From NCBI GenBank assembly GCA_029202545.1, contig CP119311.1, positions 4,898,001-4,962,000 of the forward strand: DNA of 64,000 nt, written 5' to 3'. Position numbers and translations under genes: made by a program. Below the pieces are notes generated by a model, which saw only the letters and a list, made by a program, of their open reading frames with translations, did not search any database and had not been told where the DNA came from. The DNA is from Candidatus Pseudobacter hemicellulosilyticus (lineage in GTDB: Bacteria; Bacteroidota; Bacteroidia; Chitinophagales; Chitinophagaceae). Below, piece by piece: positions 45,021 through 54,327 of the stretch. Every line of letters begins with the position of its first letter. The stretch's first letter is position 1.

Positions 45021-45051
45021 TTGCTACTAATAAAACCCTAACATATCTTTG
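45021..45051 (+). promoter_or_regulatory. Bacteroidota promoter (TTG-N20-TATCTTTG)
   Basis: TTG at 45021-45023 and TATCTTTG at 45044-45051 are separated by 20 bases, matching the -33/-7 promoter architecture of this phylum. It lies 40 bases before the ATG of the lipoprotein operon. Confidence 0.75.
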
Positions 45052-45091
45052 CGGCTGGCAATAAAATAGCATTGTCCATCATTGTGGCAAC

Positions 45092-46384
45092 ATGAAAAAA
45101 ATAACCCTATACCTACTCCTTAGCCTTGGTTTCCTGGCCTGCAATACGAAAGACGTCCTTTTAGTTACCCCGCCCAACGAGCAAGGCCTGAAAATCGACA
45201 AAGTCATTAATGATTCCACGATTGTTTTATCCTGGACAAAATCTGAGGGCACAGACTTCAGGCAATACCGCATCGCCCGGGTGGCAACTTACCTGAAGAA
45301 TGACAAGTTCGCTTCGGTCTATGATACAGCCTTTATAGGCACAGATATCAACATCACCAGTTTTACAGAAACCCGGATGCCTTTAGCCAATGAAATCACC
45401 TATTTTCTGTTTGTGGATTCCGTGAATGTTCCCAGGACTATAACGGTCTCTACTGTTGCTTACCAAAGGCCCAACAGCGTTTTGTTTTGCATGCCCACCG
45501 ATGTACTGTTCAGTAAAGAACACAGGCACCTCTACATTACCGAGCAGAAAAAGATACATATTGTTGATTATACCACCGGCAGACCTGTACTTTCTAAAGA
45601 ATTCCCAACCGGTATTGGTTACTGCGCCCTGGGCGTCTATAACGGCAGTACTGAATTGTATGTACCGCTGAACGACGGCTGGGTGGAGATACTTGATCCT
45701 GTTTCCCTGGATTTAAAAGACAGGATTTATGTGGCCGGTTTTGGTATCGGCTCAGTACTTGCCCTGAACGGAAAAGTGTTTGTATCCTCCTCTGACCGCT
45801 CCTTCAGTGGCTACTCCAACTGCGTAAAAGTATTTGACCGGGCTTCCAAATCACTGTTGGGACGAACCGGTTATTGGGATCAGACCAGGCTGGTAGCCCT
45901 TGAAGGAACAGCTATTGAAATGATCGACCTCACGCTTAATATAATGCCCACCGGCCTTTCCTACTACTCATTTACACCTGATGGGATCCCGCTGACCAAA
46001 AAAGAAGACTCCTATCATGGCGACTTTCCCATAAGCGCTTCTATTATACGATCCTTCCCCGATGGCAGCCGGTTCATCACGTCAAGCTCCGGAACAATAT
46101 TTAATAAGTCCCTTGTATTTGACCGCTATTTAAAACAGTATAACAATTACAACGATTCTTATACAGATTTTGCATTCAATGATGATGGCTCAATTATTTA
46201 TGCGGCTAATGGTCCAAAAAAGAAAATAGATATCATCAGATATCCTACCACTACCAATACAGGCAATTATCCCACAAAATTCTTTCCTTACAAATTGTTC
46301 AGGGATGGAAATTCGCTGATCTCGGTCAGTATGATCAATTTATCTCAGCAAACCTACCTCCAGGTTGAAAACATTAAACTGTAA
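45092..46384 (+). CDS. Lipoprotein with Fn3-like domain and propeller
   Basis: A 430-aa predicted lipoprotein (lipobox LGFLAC, C17). Residues ~30-125 look like a fibronectin type III fold (VINDSTIVLSWTKSEGTDFR), followed by a propeller-like region (VLFSKEHRHLYITEQKKIHI, ELYVPLNDGWVEILDP, SIIYAANGPKKKIDII). No catalytic residues are recognised. It is the first gene of a three-gene lipoprotein operon; its stop codon is 4 bases before the next start at 46389. Confidence 0.75.
   Translation: MKKITLYLLLSLGFLACNTKDVLLVTPPNEQGLKIDKVINDSTIVLSWTKSEGTDFRQYRIARVATYLKNDKFASVYDTAFIGTDINITSFTETRMPLANEITYFLFVDSVNVPRTITVSTVAYQRPNSVLFCMPTDVLFSKEHRHLYITEQKKIHIVDYTTGRPVLSKEFPTGIGYCALGVYNGSTELYVPLNDGWVEILDPVSLDLKDRIYVAGFGIGSVLALNGKVFVSSSDRSFSGYSNCVKVFDRASKSLLGRTGYWDQTRLVALEGTAIEMIDLTLNIMPTGLSYYSFTPDGIPLTKKEDSYHGDFPISASIIRSFPDGSRFITSSSGTIFNKSLVFDRYLKQYNNYNDSYTDFAFNDDGSIIYAANGPKKKIDIIRYPTTTNTGNYPTKFFPYKLFRDGNSLISVSMINLSQQTYLQVENIKL
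45859..45868 (+). repeat. GGGACGAACC word, copy 5
   Basis: Lies in the Fn3/propeller lipoprotein gene, read as Gly-Arg-Thr with the codon CGA. Copies 3 and 4 are within the inverted repeats at 22833-22847 and 23445-23459. Confidence 0.6.
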
Positions 46385-46388
46385 TCCT

Positions 46389-47843
46389 ATGAAATGTAAA
46401 CTCACGGTTCAACAATTCGTTTGCCTGGCGTTTGTTGCCCTGGCTGTGTCCTGCACTAAAACCAATACCATCAACATACAGCAACCTACGGCCTGTTTTA
46501 CAACGCTAATTAAAGTCTCCTTAGGCAACTATTTTCAAACAGGTGATGCAACCTTTATTGATTCGGTTTTTTTGTTCCGTAATTGCTCAGACTCATCGGA
46601 GCTTATTACCTATTCCTGGGATTTTGGGGATGGCGCCTCTTCTGCCGAAAAAAGCCCTCTACACAGCTATTCCAGGCGCGGAAGCTATAAAGTCACCCTC
46701 ACTGTCAACGATAATGACCTGGCGTTCGATACTATTCAGCAAATAGTGACAGTGATCTCGGGCCAAAAAGAGATCGGGTTTGGGGAAAACACCAATGCTT
46801 ATCCTATTGCCATTGACGAAACAGCCTCCGGAGACTTTTTATTACTCGGCTCCAGAGGATGGGATAACAATTATTTTCTTATGCAGACCGACAGCCTGTT
46901 CCGGCAGAAGGGACAGCCCAGAAATTTCCCCTCCGGTTATCGCCTCAACAGCATGAAGCCTGCAGGCGATGGCAACTATGTTTTTACAGGCACCACCACC
47001 GGTTTCACAAGGAATAATGAATTGATCAAGCTGACACCTGATGGCGCCAATATCTGGAACAGGGTGTCAGCAGCGGCTGATGAAAGCTATATAAGTGTTA
47101 GTCCATCGCCTGATGGCGGCTATATAGTAGTGAGCTCATTCCCCGTAAAAGACCAGTATAATAATCCTATTGAATATAGCCGGGTGAAGAAATTTGACGG
47201 GAATGGCAGTTTGCAATGGGAGCGGTCGCTGTTTACTGAGGGTATGCAAAAAGCCAGGGATGTGGTAGTTGAGCAGGATGCTGTGATCATTGCAGGCAAA
47301 GCAAGATTATTGAACTGCCTTGAATGTGACTCGATCATGATCGCAAAACTGAATAATACAGGGGGACTGGTCTGGAAAACCGTTGTTTACGGCGGATTGA
47401 ATACCAGCCTTAATAATATGCGGCTTATTAAACAAAGCAACGGGAATTATGTGGTGGCCACTGAAAGCGCCCGGGGTATTTTTATTTTTTCATCTGCCGG
47501 CGCTTTTCTTGATCGCAAGCTGGTGAATAATCCAATTACAGCCATTTCAAATACAGGGGACGGCAACCTGGCTGTTTTACAAACCGAGAGCGGAAATGGA
47601 TTCCGCGCAGCCATCAGCAAAATTAAAATGGATGGAACCAGCCTTTGGTACGTGATACCTAATGGCCAGCAGCAAACGGCAACCGGCTGGTCCTGCTGCA
47701 ACAACAGCTGGCCTGTTTCCATACAGCCCCTGCGAAATGGCGGTACGCTGGCTTTGATGCAGCGGGTCAATAACACAGCCAACTATAACTACTATTATGT
47801 CATGTCGTTTTTGCCGTTGCGTGAAAATGGTTCCCCCAAATAA
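46389..47843 (+). CDS. PKD-domain lipoprotein with propeller-like repeats
   Basis: A 484-aa predicted lipoprotein (LAVSC, C22). A PKD domain is clear at about residues 60-125 (YSWDFGDGAS, SYKVTLTVND). Behind it are repeated blades of a propeller-like kind (YPIAIDETASGDFLLLGSRG, SVSPSPDGGYIVVSS). PKD domains are surface adhesion or linker modules. The ATG at 46389 is preferred to an in-frame ATG at 46365 because it begins the lipoprotein leader and does not overlap the previous gene. The next gene begins 8 bases later. Confidence 0.8.
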   Translation: MKCKLTVQQFVCLAFVALAVSCTKTNTINIQQPTACFTTLIKVSLGNYFQTGDATFIDSVFLFRNCSDSSELITYSWDFGDGASSAEKSPLHSYSRRGSYKVTLTVNDNDLAFDTIQQIVTVISGQKEIGFGENTNAYPIAIDETASGDFLLLGSRGWDNNYFLMQTDSLFRQKGQPRNFPSGYRLNSMKPAGDGNYVFTGTTTGFTRNNELIKLTPDGANIWNRVSAAADESYISVSPSPDGGYIVVSSFPVKDQYNNPIEYSRVKKFDGNGSLQWERSLFTEGMQKARDVVVEQDAVIIAGKARLLNCLECDSIMIAKLNNTGGLVWKTVVYGGLNTSLNNMRLIKQSNGNYVVATESARGIFIFSSAGAFLDRKLVNNPITAISNTGDGNLAVLQTESGNGFRAAISKIKMDGTSLWYVIPNGQQQTATGWSCCNNSWPVSIQPLRNGGTLALMQRVNNTANYNYYYVMSFLPLRENGSPK

Positions 47844-48477
47844 ACCTTCCAATGACCAAGAACAATTTCTACCTGTTTTCCCTTTGCCTGGCTTTAACAG
47901 CTGCACTGGTTGTTTCCTGTAATAAAGACGACGACAACCCTGGCGCCGGACAACCCAATCCTGCAGTTATCCAGGGCAGCGTATATGATGAGTACAATAA
48001 GGTATTGACCGGTGCACAGTTGATCCTCGAAGGAAATGGCTTAAAAAAGACGGTAATAGCCAGCAACGGCATATATAAATTCGATTCGTTACAGGGTGGA
48101 ACGTATAATATCTCTGTCAGGAGAAGTGGGTATATTGAATTAACAGAGGCCATTACAGCTGCTTCCGGCGATTCACTAACCAAAAACTTTGCTTTAAAAC
48201 CCGGGGCCGCTTATTTCAGCCTGGCATCAGACAGTACACTTGTTGTTCCAGCATATGCTAACAGTTTTAAAATTAGGGCATTCAGTAATTCAAGCTGGGT
48301 GGTGAATAGTGAGAACGACTGGCTGACACCGGAAAAATCTGGCACCAGCGGCGATGATTCAATTACCATACGGGTTGCAGAATCCTTACTGGATAACATG
48401 CGCGGGGGAAAACTGACCATGCGGAGTATAATACTCCCCTGATTTAAGACCACCAGGCTGGATATTTAAGTTATAAA

Positions 48478-49248
48478 TCAAGCAGCTTGCTGCAAAGATC
48501 TTTGATATCGTTCATTGGGTGTTTCACAGGTGGTATGATGAATTTTGTCATGATAGTAGCCGATATGGTTTTGAACTCCTTCTAACAGTTCAAAACCATC
48601 TTCGGCGGGATTTAAGTAGACATAATCGTATTTCAAGGATTTCCAGAAACGTTCAATCCACACATTATCGAGGGCTCTCCCTTTCCCATCCATAGATGCA
48701 AGTATTTGTTCCCCCTCGAGATACTGTGTCCATACGGCACTGGTATATTGACAACCCTGATCAGAATTGATGATCTCTGGCTTGCCATGTTGGAGTATTG
48801 CGTCTTGCAGTACTTCTTTACACCAGGTGGCTGCTAAAGAGTTACTGATGCCCCATCCAACAATCCGGCGGCTGTATATATCCATGATCGCCGTCAGATA
48901 CATAAATCCTGTACGCATTGGGATATAAGTGATGTCGGTCGACCAAACTTGATTGGCACGGGTAATCTTCATCCCTTTGAGCAAATACGGTTTTATAAAC
49001 TGCTTCAATCCTTGCTTCGTCAGATTCTTTCGGCGGTAAATAGTCTGGCGTCCCATTATTTTCAACAAGCGCCTGATCCGCTTGGGGCCAACCTGGTAGC
49101 CTTTGTTGCGAAAATAGTAAACCAGCGATACTACACCTTCCGTTGGATGCATAGTCAGGTGCTTATCCATGATCTCCATCATCTTAATGTTCTCCGGCTT
49201 CTCTCCAATAGGTTTATAATACAGTGTACTGCGGTTTACTGTAAGCAA
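48478..49248 (-). CDS. IS3-family transposase OrfB (integrase core)
   Basis: A 256-aa open section of the transposase catalytic part. It carries an HTH_21-like region, then the rve core with the DDE residues in WSTDITYI, NSDQGCQYTS, and DNVWIERFWKSLK. The frame begins here at a TTG, but the same frame is open further upstream (RRQCELLTVNRSTLYY is typical OrfB), consistent with production as an OrfAB fusion by -1 frameshifting at a six-G run near the end of orfA. Confidence 0.92.
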   Translation of the reverse strand: MLTVNRSTLYYKPIGEKPENIKMMEIMDKHLTMHPTEGVVSLVYYFRNKGYQVGPKRIRRLLKIMGRQTIYRRKNLTKQGLKQFIKPYLLKGMKITRANQVWSTDITYIPMRTGFMYLTAIMDIYSRRIVGWGISNSLAATWCKEVLQDAILQHGKPEIINSDQGCQYTSAVWTQYLEGEQILASMDGKGRALDNVWIERFWKSLKYDYVYLNPAEDGFELLEGVQNHIGYYHDKIHHTTCETPNERYQRSLQQAA

Positions 49249-49310
49249 TTCACACTGCCGGCGAACAGATATTTGCTTGGTACGTGGATTGACAAGGCTG
49301 GCCCGATCGG

Positions 49311-49601
49311 CTACCCCCCAAGTTTCTTGAAGCTTTTTTTTAAGAACTCATTCTCTACCTTGAGCTGCCCGATTTGGGCATATAACTCCTGGGTATCTAC
49401 GGAGGGCTCCTCTGTCTTATCAGGCTTTTCAAAGGCCGCACTCATATTAGCCAAGAATTCGGCCTTCCAGCGTGCGATAATAACCTGGTTCACCTCGTAT
49501 TTTGTGGCCAGCTCTGCGAGCGTAACCTGCCCCTTAATTGCTTCCAGAGCCACTTTGGCTTTGAAGGAAGGACTGAATTTTCTTCGTGTTTGCTTTTTCA
49601 T
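49311..49601 (-). CDS. IS3-family transposase OrfA
   Basis: A 96-aa OrfA with a helix-turn-helix (FSPSFKAKVALEAIKG, LAELATKYEVNQVIIARWKA) and a leucine-rich helix for dimerisation (QELYAQIGQLKVENEFLKK). Its last codons run over GGG GGG TAG; slipping back one base on this six-G run joins the OrfB frame. It is the DNA-binding part of the transposase. Confidence 0.92.
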   Translation of the reverse strand: MKKQTRRKFSPSFKAKVALEAIKGQVTLAELATKYEVNQVIIARWKAEFLANMSAAFEKPDKTEEPSVDTQELYAQIGQLKVENEFLKKSFKKLGG

Positions 49602-51040
49602 TCGAGCTTGTTAAATTACTGAATATTTTTAACTAAGCCCGTGGTCCGATTTTAAGGGAGTATTATAGAGCGGCAGCATTGTAAAAAGCATAACAGTTAA
49701 CCAGCTTCCCGAAGTAAGATTGAAAGAGGTAATACCCATCCCGGGTAACAATGCAATATCTATAAAAGATTCTGTGGCGTTGCTGTTCAATCAACCTGTA
49801 ACGGTTACTTCTCTGATCCCCGGTTATACCTATTGCCAGTCAGAGATAAGATACACCTATGCTGGCAATAAGATTTCCTTCAGCTACGCCTGCGCTGCCA
49901 TTGGAGGCGACTATCCGTTTACCATCACTACCATCAATAGCAGGGGAGACCAGTATACCTTTACTTTCAAGGTGGATTTTTACGCAAAAGCCATCGATAT
50001 TACCGGAGGGATCAGAAGCTATTTTGTGAACGATGCTGATAATTCCTATTGGGTGGCTACAGATCATCCCAATGCCCTGTATAAGATTGACATGACAAGC
50101 ATGGAAGTGCTGCACAGGTACTCACTGGATGGAGAAGTTAGCGTTTTCACCATTAATCCCTACAATAACAAGATCTATCTGGCCTACCGCAACGTAGCGA
50201 AATTATATGTCATCAACCAGGATGGCGCTACCGACCAGGTCATTGATATGGTTCATGATGCCAGCCGTCAACTATTTGAATATGGATACGGCCATTATGT
50301 GAATCCTGTAAAGCTCTGCTTTACCAAAAGCGGCAAAGGCATGATATGGCTGGCCAATAATTATACAAATTATTACTGGTTCATAGACGCCGCCGATAAC
50401 CACCGGATCTGGTACACAGGCCTTCCTGGTAATTATTCAACCTATGAAATGGCCAGAGCAAATTATGATCAATCAAAATTGATCCTTACCTGTTCGGCCC
50501 AAAGCCCAGAGATTGGCATTTTTAACCCGCAGACCATGACTTTCAGCAGTTACCGTCCTACCACTGCCAGTGGCGGCCAGGGAGTAAACGTTATTCCAAG
50601 CAGAAAGAATGGATATGTGTATTCACATGAATTATACAGGCAACAGATCGTTGATCCGGAAACCGGTTATGAGTCTGCTGAATACCGAAGGGGCCTGGCA
50701 TCCTATGCCAGTGTGGATTTCTGCTATAGCCCCGGAAAGGAAAAATTTGTGTATTTTACCATGGATGGAAAAATAGAATTCATCAATTACAGTACGGCCA
50801 ATGTTTCATCACCTGTGGTGTATGATGCATTGTATTACATGTCAGGGCTTACCTCCACCTTAAATGGCAGGTTTCTGATCATGAGCCGGCACGATGGAAA
50901 TTATAATTCAAAAGTATTCCAGATACCAGCAGCATGGTTCGACTAATTAACAGCAGCACTTTTACTTCCTCAAGGCCCTGATCCTTTTGTTGGGGTGTTA
51001 TCGCGGTAAAGCTACCTGCCCAGCGCAGGACTTTGCCGTC

Positions 51041-51430
51041 TCATAACTCATACAACTCAATCGGCAATCCATCCGGGTCAGCAAAAAAGGTGAACCGTTT
51101 CCCGGTGAATTCATCAATCCGGATAGGTTCTACCAGCACCTCATGCGTTTGCAGCCATTGAACGCCGGTTTCAATATTGTCTACCCCAAAAGCAATATGG
51201 CGGAGGCCGGTAGCTTCCGGCCTGGAGGGTCTTGCAGGTGGGTCGGGAAAAGAAAAAAGCTCTACCAGGTACTGACCATTCAGGGAAAGGTCAAGTTTAT
51301 AGGATTGTCTTTCCGCACGATATACTTCAGCATCTACCCGGAACCCAAGGACCTCCGTATAGAACTTTTTAGACTGCTCGTAATCACTGCAAATAATGGC
51401 TATATGATGTAAACTGGTGAAAAGGGACAT
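51041..51430 (-). CDS. VOC-family protein (glyoxalase/bleomycin-resistance fold)
   Basis: A 129-aa VOC-fold protein resembling the GloA2/YwkD-type subgroup: SLHHIAIICSDYEQSKKFY, LVELFSFPDPP, GLRHIAFGVDN, and FFADPDGLPIELYEL. The metal-binding pattern H, E, H, E typical of glyoxalase-like enzymes is visible in these segments. Substrate is unknown. The ATG at 51430 starts the domain; a longer frame opens at 51538 without support. The gene is monocistronic. Confidence 0.85.
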   Translation of the reverse strand: MSLFTSLHHIAIICSDYEQSKKFYTEVLGFRVDAEVYRAERQSYKLDLSLNGQYLVELFSFPDPPARPSRPEATGLRHIAFGVDNIETGVQWLQTHEVLVEPIRIDEFTGKRFTFFADPDGLPIELYEL

Positions 51431-51812
51431 ATCGTAAAGCTTCAATGATCCCGTAAAGCTACAGTAAATCAGTGTAAAGACTGGTGTGTCAATGCGGCCA
51501 CAGATCAGGCACGTAATAACAGCCAGGCAGTCTGACACCGCGGGCTAACTGATGCCTGCTACACGATTGAAAGGATAGAGGTCGGGGGCACCGAACAAGG
51601 GCAATTGGTTGTCCGGCAGGCTATCCGTGGTTTGAGCAGTAAAGGATACTGCCCGGCCTGATCGGGGAGGATTGACCGGGGGCCGGCAGACCCGCCTGCC
51701 GCACAAAAAATACCCGGACAGCCAGCCCACTATTCCGCAAAATCCGCCCAGGTTCTGCATTGCAGTACTGCCAAAAATCAATAATTTCACCCTTCAGCAA
51801 CCTTAACAACCA
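51431..51812. other. Divergent intergenic region
   Basis: 382 bases between the VOC gene and the sensor kinase. It is GC-rich around 51640-51720 with a short GGCAG/CTGCC hairpin. No gene or clear promoter pair is seen. Confidence 0.5.
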
Positions 51813-53759
51813 ATGCGCCGGATACTACTCCTTTTACTGCTGTCCACGACAGCCTGCTTTTCTGTGTATGCACAGGATGAGGAGGATCCGATACCCGGGA
51901 TGCTCAGGCAGCTGGCCCAAAGCAAGGCAGATACCAACCGGATCAATCTACTGTATGAAATACAGACCGCCTACCTGGACGTTGACAATGATTCCGCCCT
52001 CTATTATAACAAACAGTGCGAAAGCCTGATCAATGAACTAAAAGCAGCGCAGTTCCGGCACCGCTGCTACCATGAGTTTGTCCGCATCTACCACGCCATG
52101 TTTAACTACGATCAGGCGATGATCTACTGCGTCAAAGCTTTGGAAGTAGCCCATAAAGACAACAATACTTTCCAGCAGGCCACTTCTTACCGCGCTTTGT
52201 TCAACCTGTATTATAACCTCGGCAAAGACGACTCCGCCATCAAGTACGGCCAGTATGCGATAAGGCTCTCAGAACAGATCGGTGATTCCGCCAATGTATC
52301 GATAGCCTATGGCAATATCTGCCGCATTTATTCAGACCTGGGCCAGTATGACCAGGCCATTGAATACGGGAAGAAGGGCGTTGCATACGGAGAACGGTAC
52401 AAGGACTACAAAGGCATGCTCATTTCCATGAACAACCTGGGATCCTGCTACCTGCGCCTTTCCCGGAATGCAGAAGCCATCGAGATCTTCAACAAGCAGT
52501 TTGAAATAGGGGAGAAAGTCAAAAGAAGCCGGTCTGTACTGAATGCACTGCTTAACCTAGGCATTATTTACCATGACATAGCCGACAAGGAAAACCTGGC
52601 CAAGATCGCTGTCCGTATGAGAGCGCTGGAACCCAGCTTTGACACGGCCGACCATAGCGGCATCAGCCATCGCCACATTATCTATGGGTACGACCACCTC
52701 CTGCAAAGCAGGTTCCCCCAGGCCGAGCAGGAACTGCTTACCGGCCTGACCATTGCAGAGAAAGACAGCATTGAGTCCGCTATGCTGAAAGCCTACCTGG
52801 GACTGGCATCGCTTAAATATGCGCAGCACGATTTCAAGGCGGGCAGCGAATATGAAACGCTCTGGGACACGCTGACCTACCACCAGCAGGCACAGCAGCT
52901 GGCAGAATACAGCCTGGACCTGGAAAAAAAATATGAAACGGAGAAAAAAGATACCCAGCTAAAACTCCAGCAGGCTGCTATCCGGCAGAAGGATATGCTG
53001 AACTATTTCCTGATCGCCAGCGCCCTTGCCCTGCTGGTCATTATCCTGCTCTCATACCGCAATTACCGGCATAAACAGAAGCTGCAGCAGCAACGTATCA
53101 CTGAACTGGAAAAGGAACAGCAGCTGATGGCCACCGAAGCCGTACTGAAAGGGGAGGAGCAGGAACGGACGCGACTGGCTAAGGACCTGCACGACGGGCT
53201 GGGTGGCATGCTCAGCAGTATAAAATACTCCCTCAACAGTATGAAGAGCAACCTGGCCATGAGCCCGGCCATTGCCCAGGGCTTTGACCGCAGCATGGAT
53301 ATGCTGGACAGCTCTATCCATGAAATGCGGCGCGTAGCGCATAACATGATGCCGGAGGCCCTCGTTAAGTTCGGGCTGGATGCCGCCCTGCGGGATTTTT
53401 GTAATGATATCAACCAGAGTGGCGCCCTGAAAGTAAGCTACCAGTCCTATGGACTGGAGGATCATGCTATAGACCAGAGTACAGCCATTACTATTTACCG
53501 CATTGTTCAGGAACTGCTCAACAATACCCTCAAACACGCTGCCGCACAGCAGGCCATTGTCCAGGTATCCCGTTCGGGTGAGGACATTTCCATCACGGTG
53601 GAAGATGACGGCCGCGGCTTTTCGCCCATCGTACTCAAAGACGCCCGTGGCATTGGCTGGAGCAATATCCAGAGCCGGGTGGAATATTTAAAGGGCAGGC
53701 TGGATGTGCAGTCGGCCCCGGGAAAAGGCACTTCCGTACTGATAGAGCTCAAAGCCTGA
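51813..53759 (+). CDS. TPR-containing sensor histidine kinase (HisKA_3 type)
   Basis: A 648-aa membrane sensor kinase. It has a signal peptide (MRRILLLLLLSTTACFSVYAQ), then TPR-like repeats over about 25-370 (AIRLSEQIGDSANVSIAYG, AIEYGKKGVAYGERYKDY). One membrane helix lies at 396-415 and a coiled linker follows. The dimerisation domain is of the HisKA_3 class with phospho-acceptor H460 in LAKDLHDGLGG, and the ATPase domain shows ELLNNTLKHA and DDGRGF. Such kinases normally pair with LuxR-type response regulators; none is adjacent, so the partner is elsewhere. Confidence 0.9.
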   Translation: MRRILLLLLLSTTACFSVYAQDEEDPIPGMLRQLAQSKADTNRINLLYEIQTAYLDVDNDSALYYNKQCESLINELKAAQFRHRCYHEFVRIYHAMFNYDQAMIYCVKALEVAHKDNNTFQQATSYRALFNLYYNLGKDDSAIKYGQYAIRLSEQIGDSANVSIAYGNICRIYSDLGQYDQAIEYGKKGVAYGERYKDYKGMLISMNNLGSCYLRLSRNAEAIEIFNKQFEIGEKVKRSRSVLNALLNLGIIYHDIADKENLAKIAVRMRALEPSFDTADHSGISHRHIIYGYDHLLQSRFPQAEQELLTGLTIAEKDSIESAMLKAYLGLASLKYAQHDFKAGSEYETLWDTLTYHQQAQQLAEYSLDLEKKYETEKKDTQLKLQQAAIRQKDMLNYFLIASALALLVIILLSYRNYRHKQKLQQQRITELEKEQQLMATEAVLKGEEQERTRLAKDLHDGLGGMLSSIKYSLNSMKSNLAMSPAIAQGFDRSMDMLDSSIHEMRRVAHNMMPEALVKFGLDAALRDFCNDINQSGALKVSYQSYGLEDHAIDQSTAITIYRIVQELLNNTLKHAAAQQAIVQVSRSGEDISITVEDDGRGFSPIVLKDARGIGWSNIQSRVEYLKGRLDVQSAPGKGTSVLIELKA

Positions 53760-54327
53760 ACCCTGCGTTAATGGACATTACGTTTACCGCAATGAAGCGG
53801 AAGCGGTTGGTTATGTGAAGGCGCACAATAGCTGGCCTTGATCATTTTCACGCCCACGCCGGTACAATGACCAGAAGTAGTGCCATAAATGCCCATCCCG
53901 ATAGAAGAACTTCTCATCAGGTGGCCATAAAACAGTACTGCCATCAGCCGGCAAACATAGCTCCTCCTTAGGACCGCCTCAGCCGGAACATTTCAAAATA
54001 TTTTTATGACCCTGGTCCTGGCCCGCAAATGTCCGGACCAGGCGCCTGCAACGGAATCTCAGATTGTCAGGGATCCGCTGAAACGCAATACTGTTACGCA
54101 ATACATCAGCAGGATGCACCCCGCCAGCAAAAGTAGACCACCCGTTTTCTTTTCCTGATCCCGGCCCGGAAACAAAAACATTTAAAAAAGTTTCTGCGTA
54201 CAATTTTACGCAAAGGGAATAATTTCCGAAATTTCGATAAAATACCATAAGCATTCGCCTATATCTCGAAGAAAACAAGTGACTACCTGTTTTATCTTTG
54301 TTATAGTAGAAAAAACGATTGCCTGAC
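53760..54327. other. Intergenic region upstream of peptidase/SusCD locus
   Basis: 568 bases without a supported gene. A 175-codon minus-strand frame crosses it but has no domain and extends into the next gene. A -7 box lies at 54293-54300. Confidence 0.55.
54293..54300 (+). promoter_or_regulatory. -7 promoter element
   Basis: TATCTTTG matches TAnnTTTG and is 28 bases before the ATG at 54328. The -33 TTG is not evident. It probably drives the peptidase-MlrC-AraC transcript. Confidence 0.5.

Larger units (their letters stand above)
48427..49667 (-). mobile_element. IS3-family insertion sequence
   Basis: A 1241-bp element with imperfect terminal inverted repeats. Both ends share TATAATACTCCC and, after a variable stretch, GACCAC. 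It encodes orfA and orfB on the minus strand. The 3-bp target duplication GAG occurs at 48424-48426 and 49668-49670, the size normal for IS3 elements. Because the ends are AT-rich and nearly palindromic, the outer boundary could differ by a few bases. The clean junctions suggest a recent insertion. Confidence 0.88.
47852..50946 (+). pseudogene. CarboxypepD_reg-BACON-propeller lipoprotein split by an IS element
   Basis: The gene starts at 47852 with a lipoprotein leader (VVSC, C23) and a carboxypeptidase-regulatory fold (~35-120). A BACON-like domain follows (SNSSWVVNSENDWLTP). At base 48426 it is interrupted by an IS3-family element; the frame reads only 5 more codons to a stop. Removing 48427-49670 joins ...LTMRS to GSIVKSITVNQLP in frame and completes the BACON ending. 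The frame then continues through 49720-50946, a propeller-like domain (YKIDMTSMEVLHRYS, IYLAYRNVAKLYVINQ). The intact protein would have 616 aa. The 5' part could still produce a truncated lipoprotein. Confidence 0.85.

Noticed and set aside
48949..49614. Plus-strand frame opposite the transposase
   Set aside because: Antisense to OrfA/OrfB, which carry clear HTH and DDE motifs.
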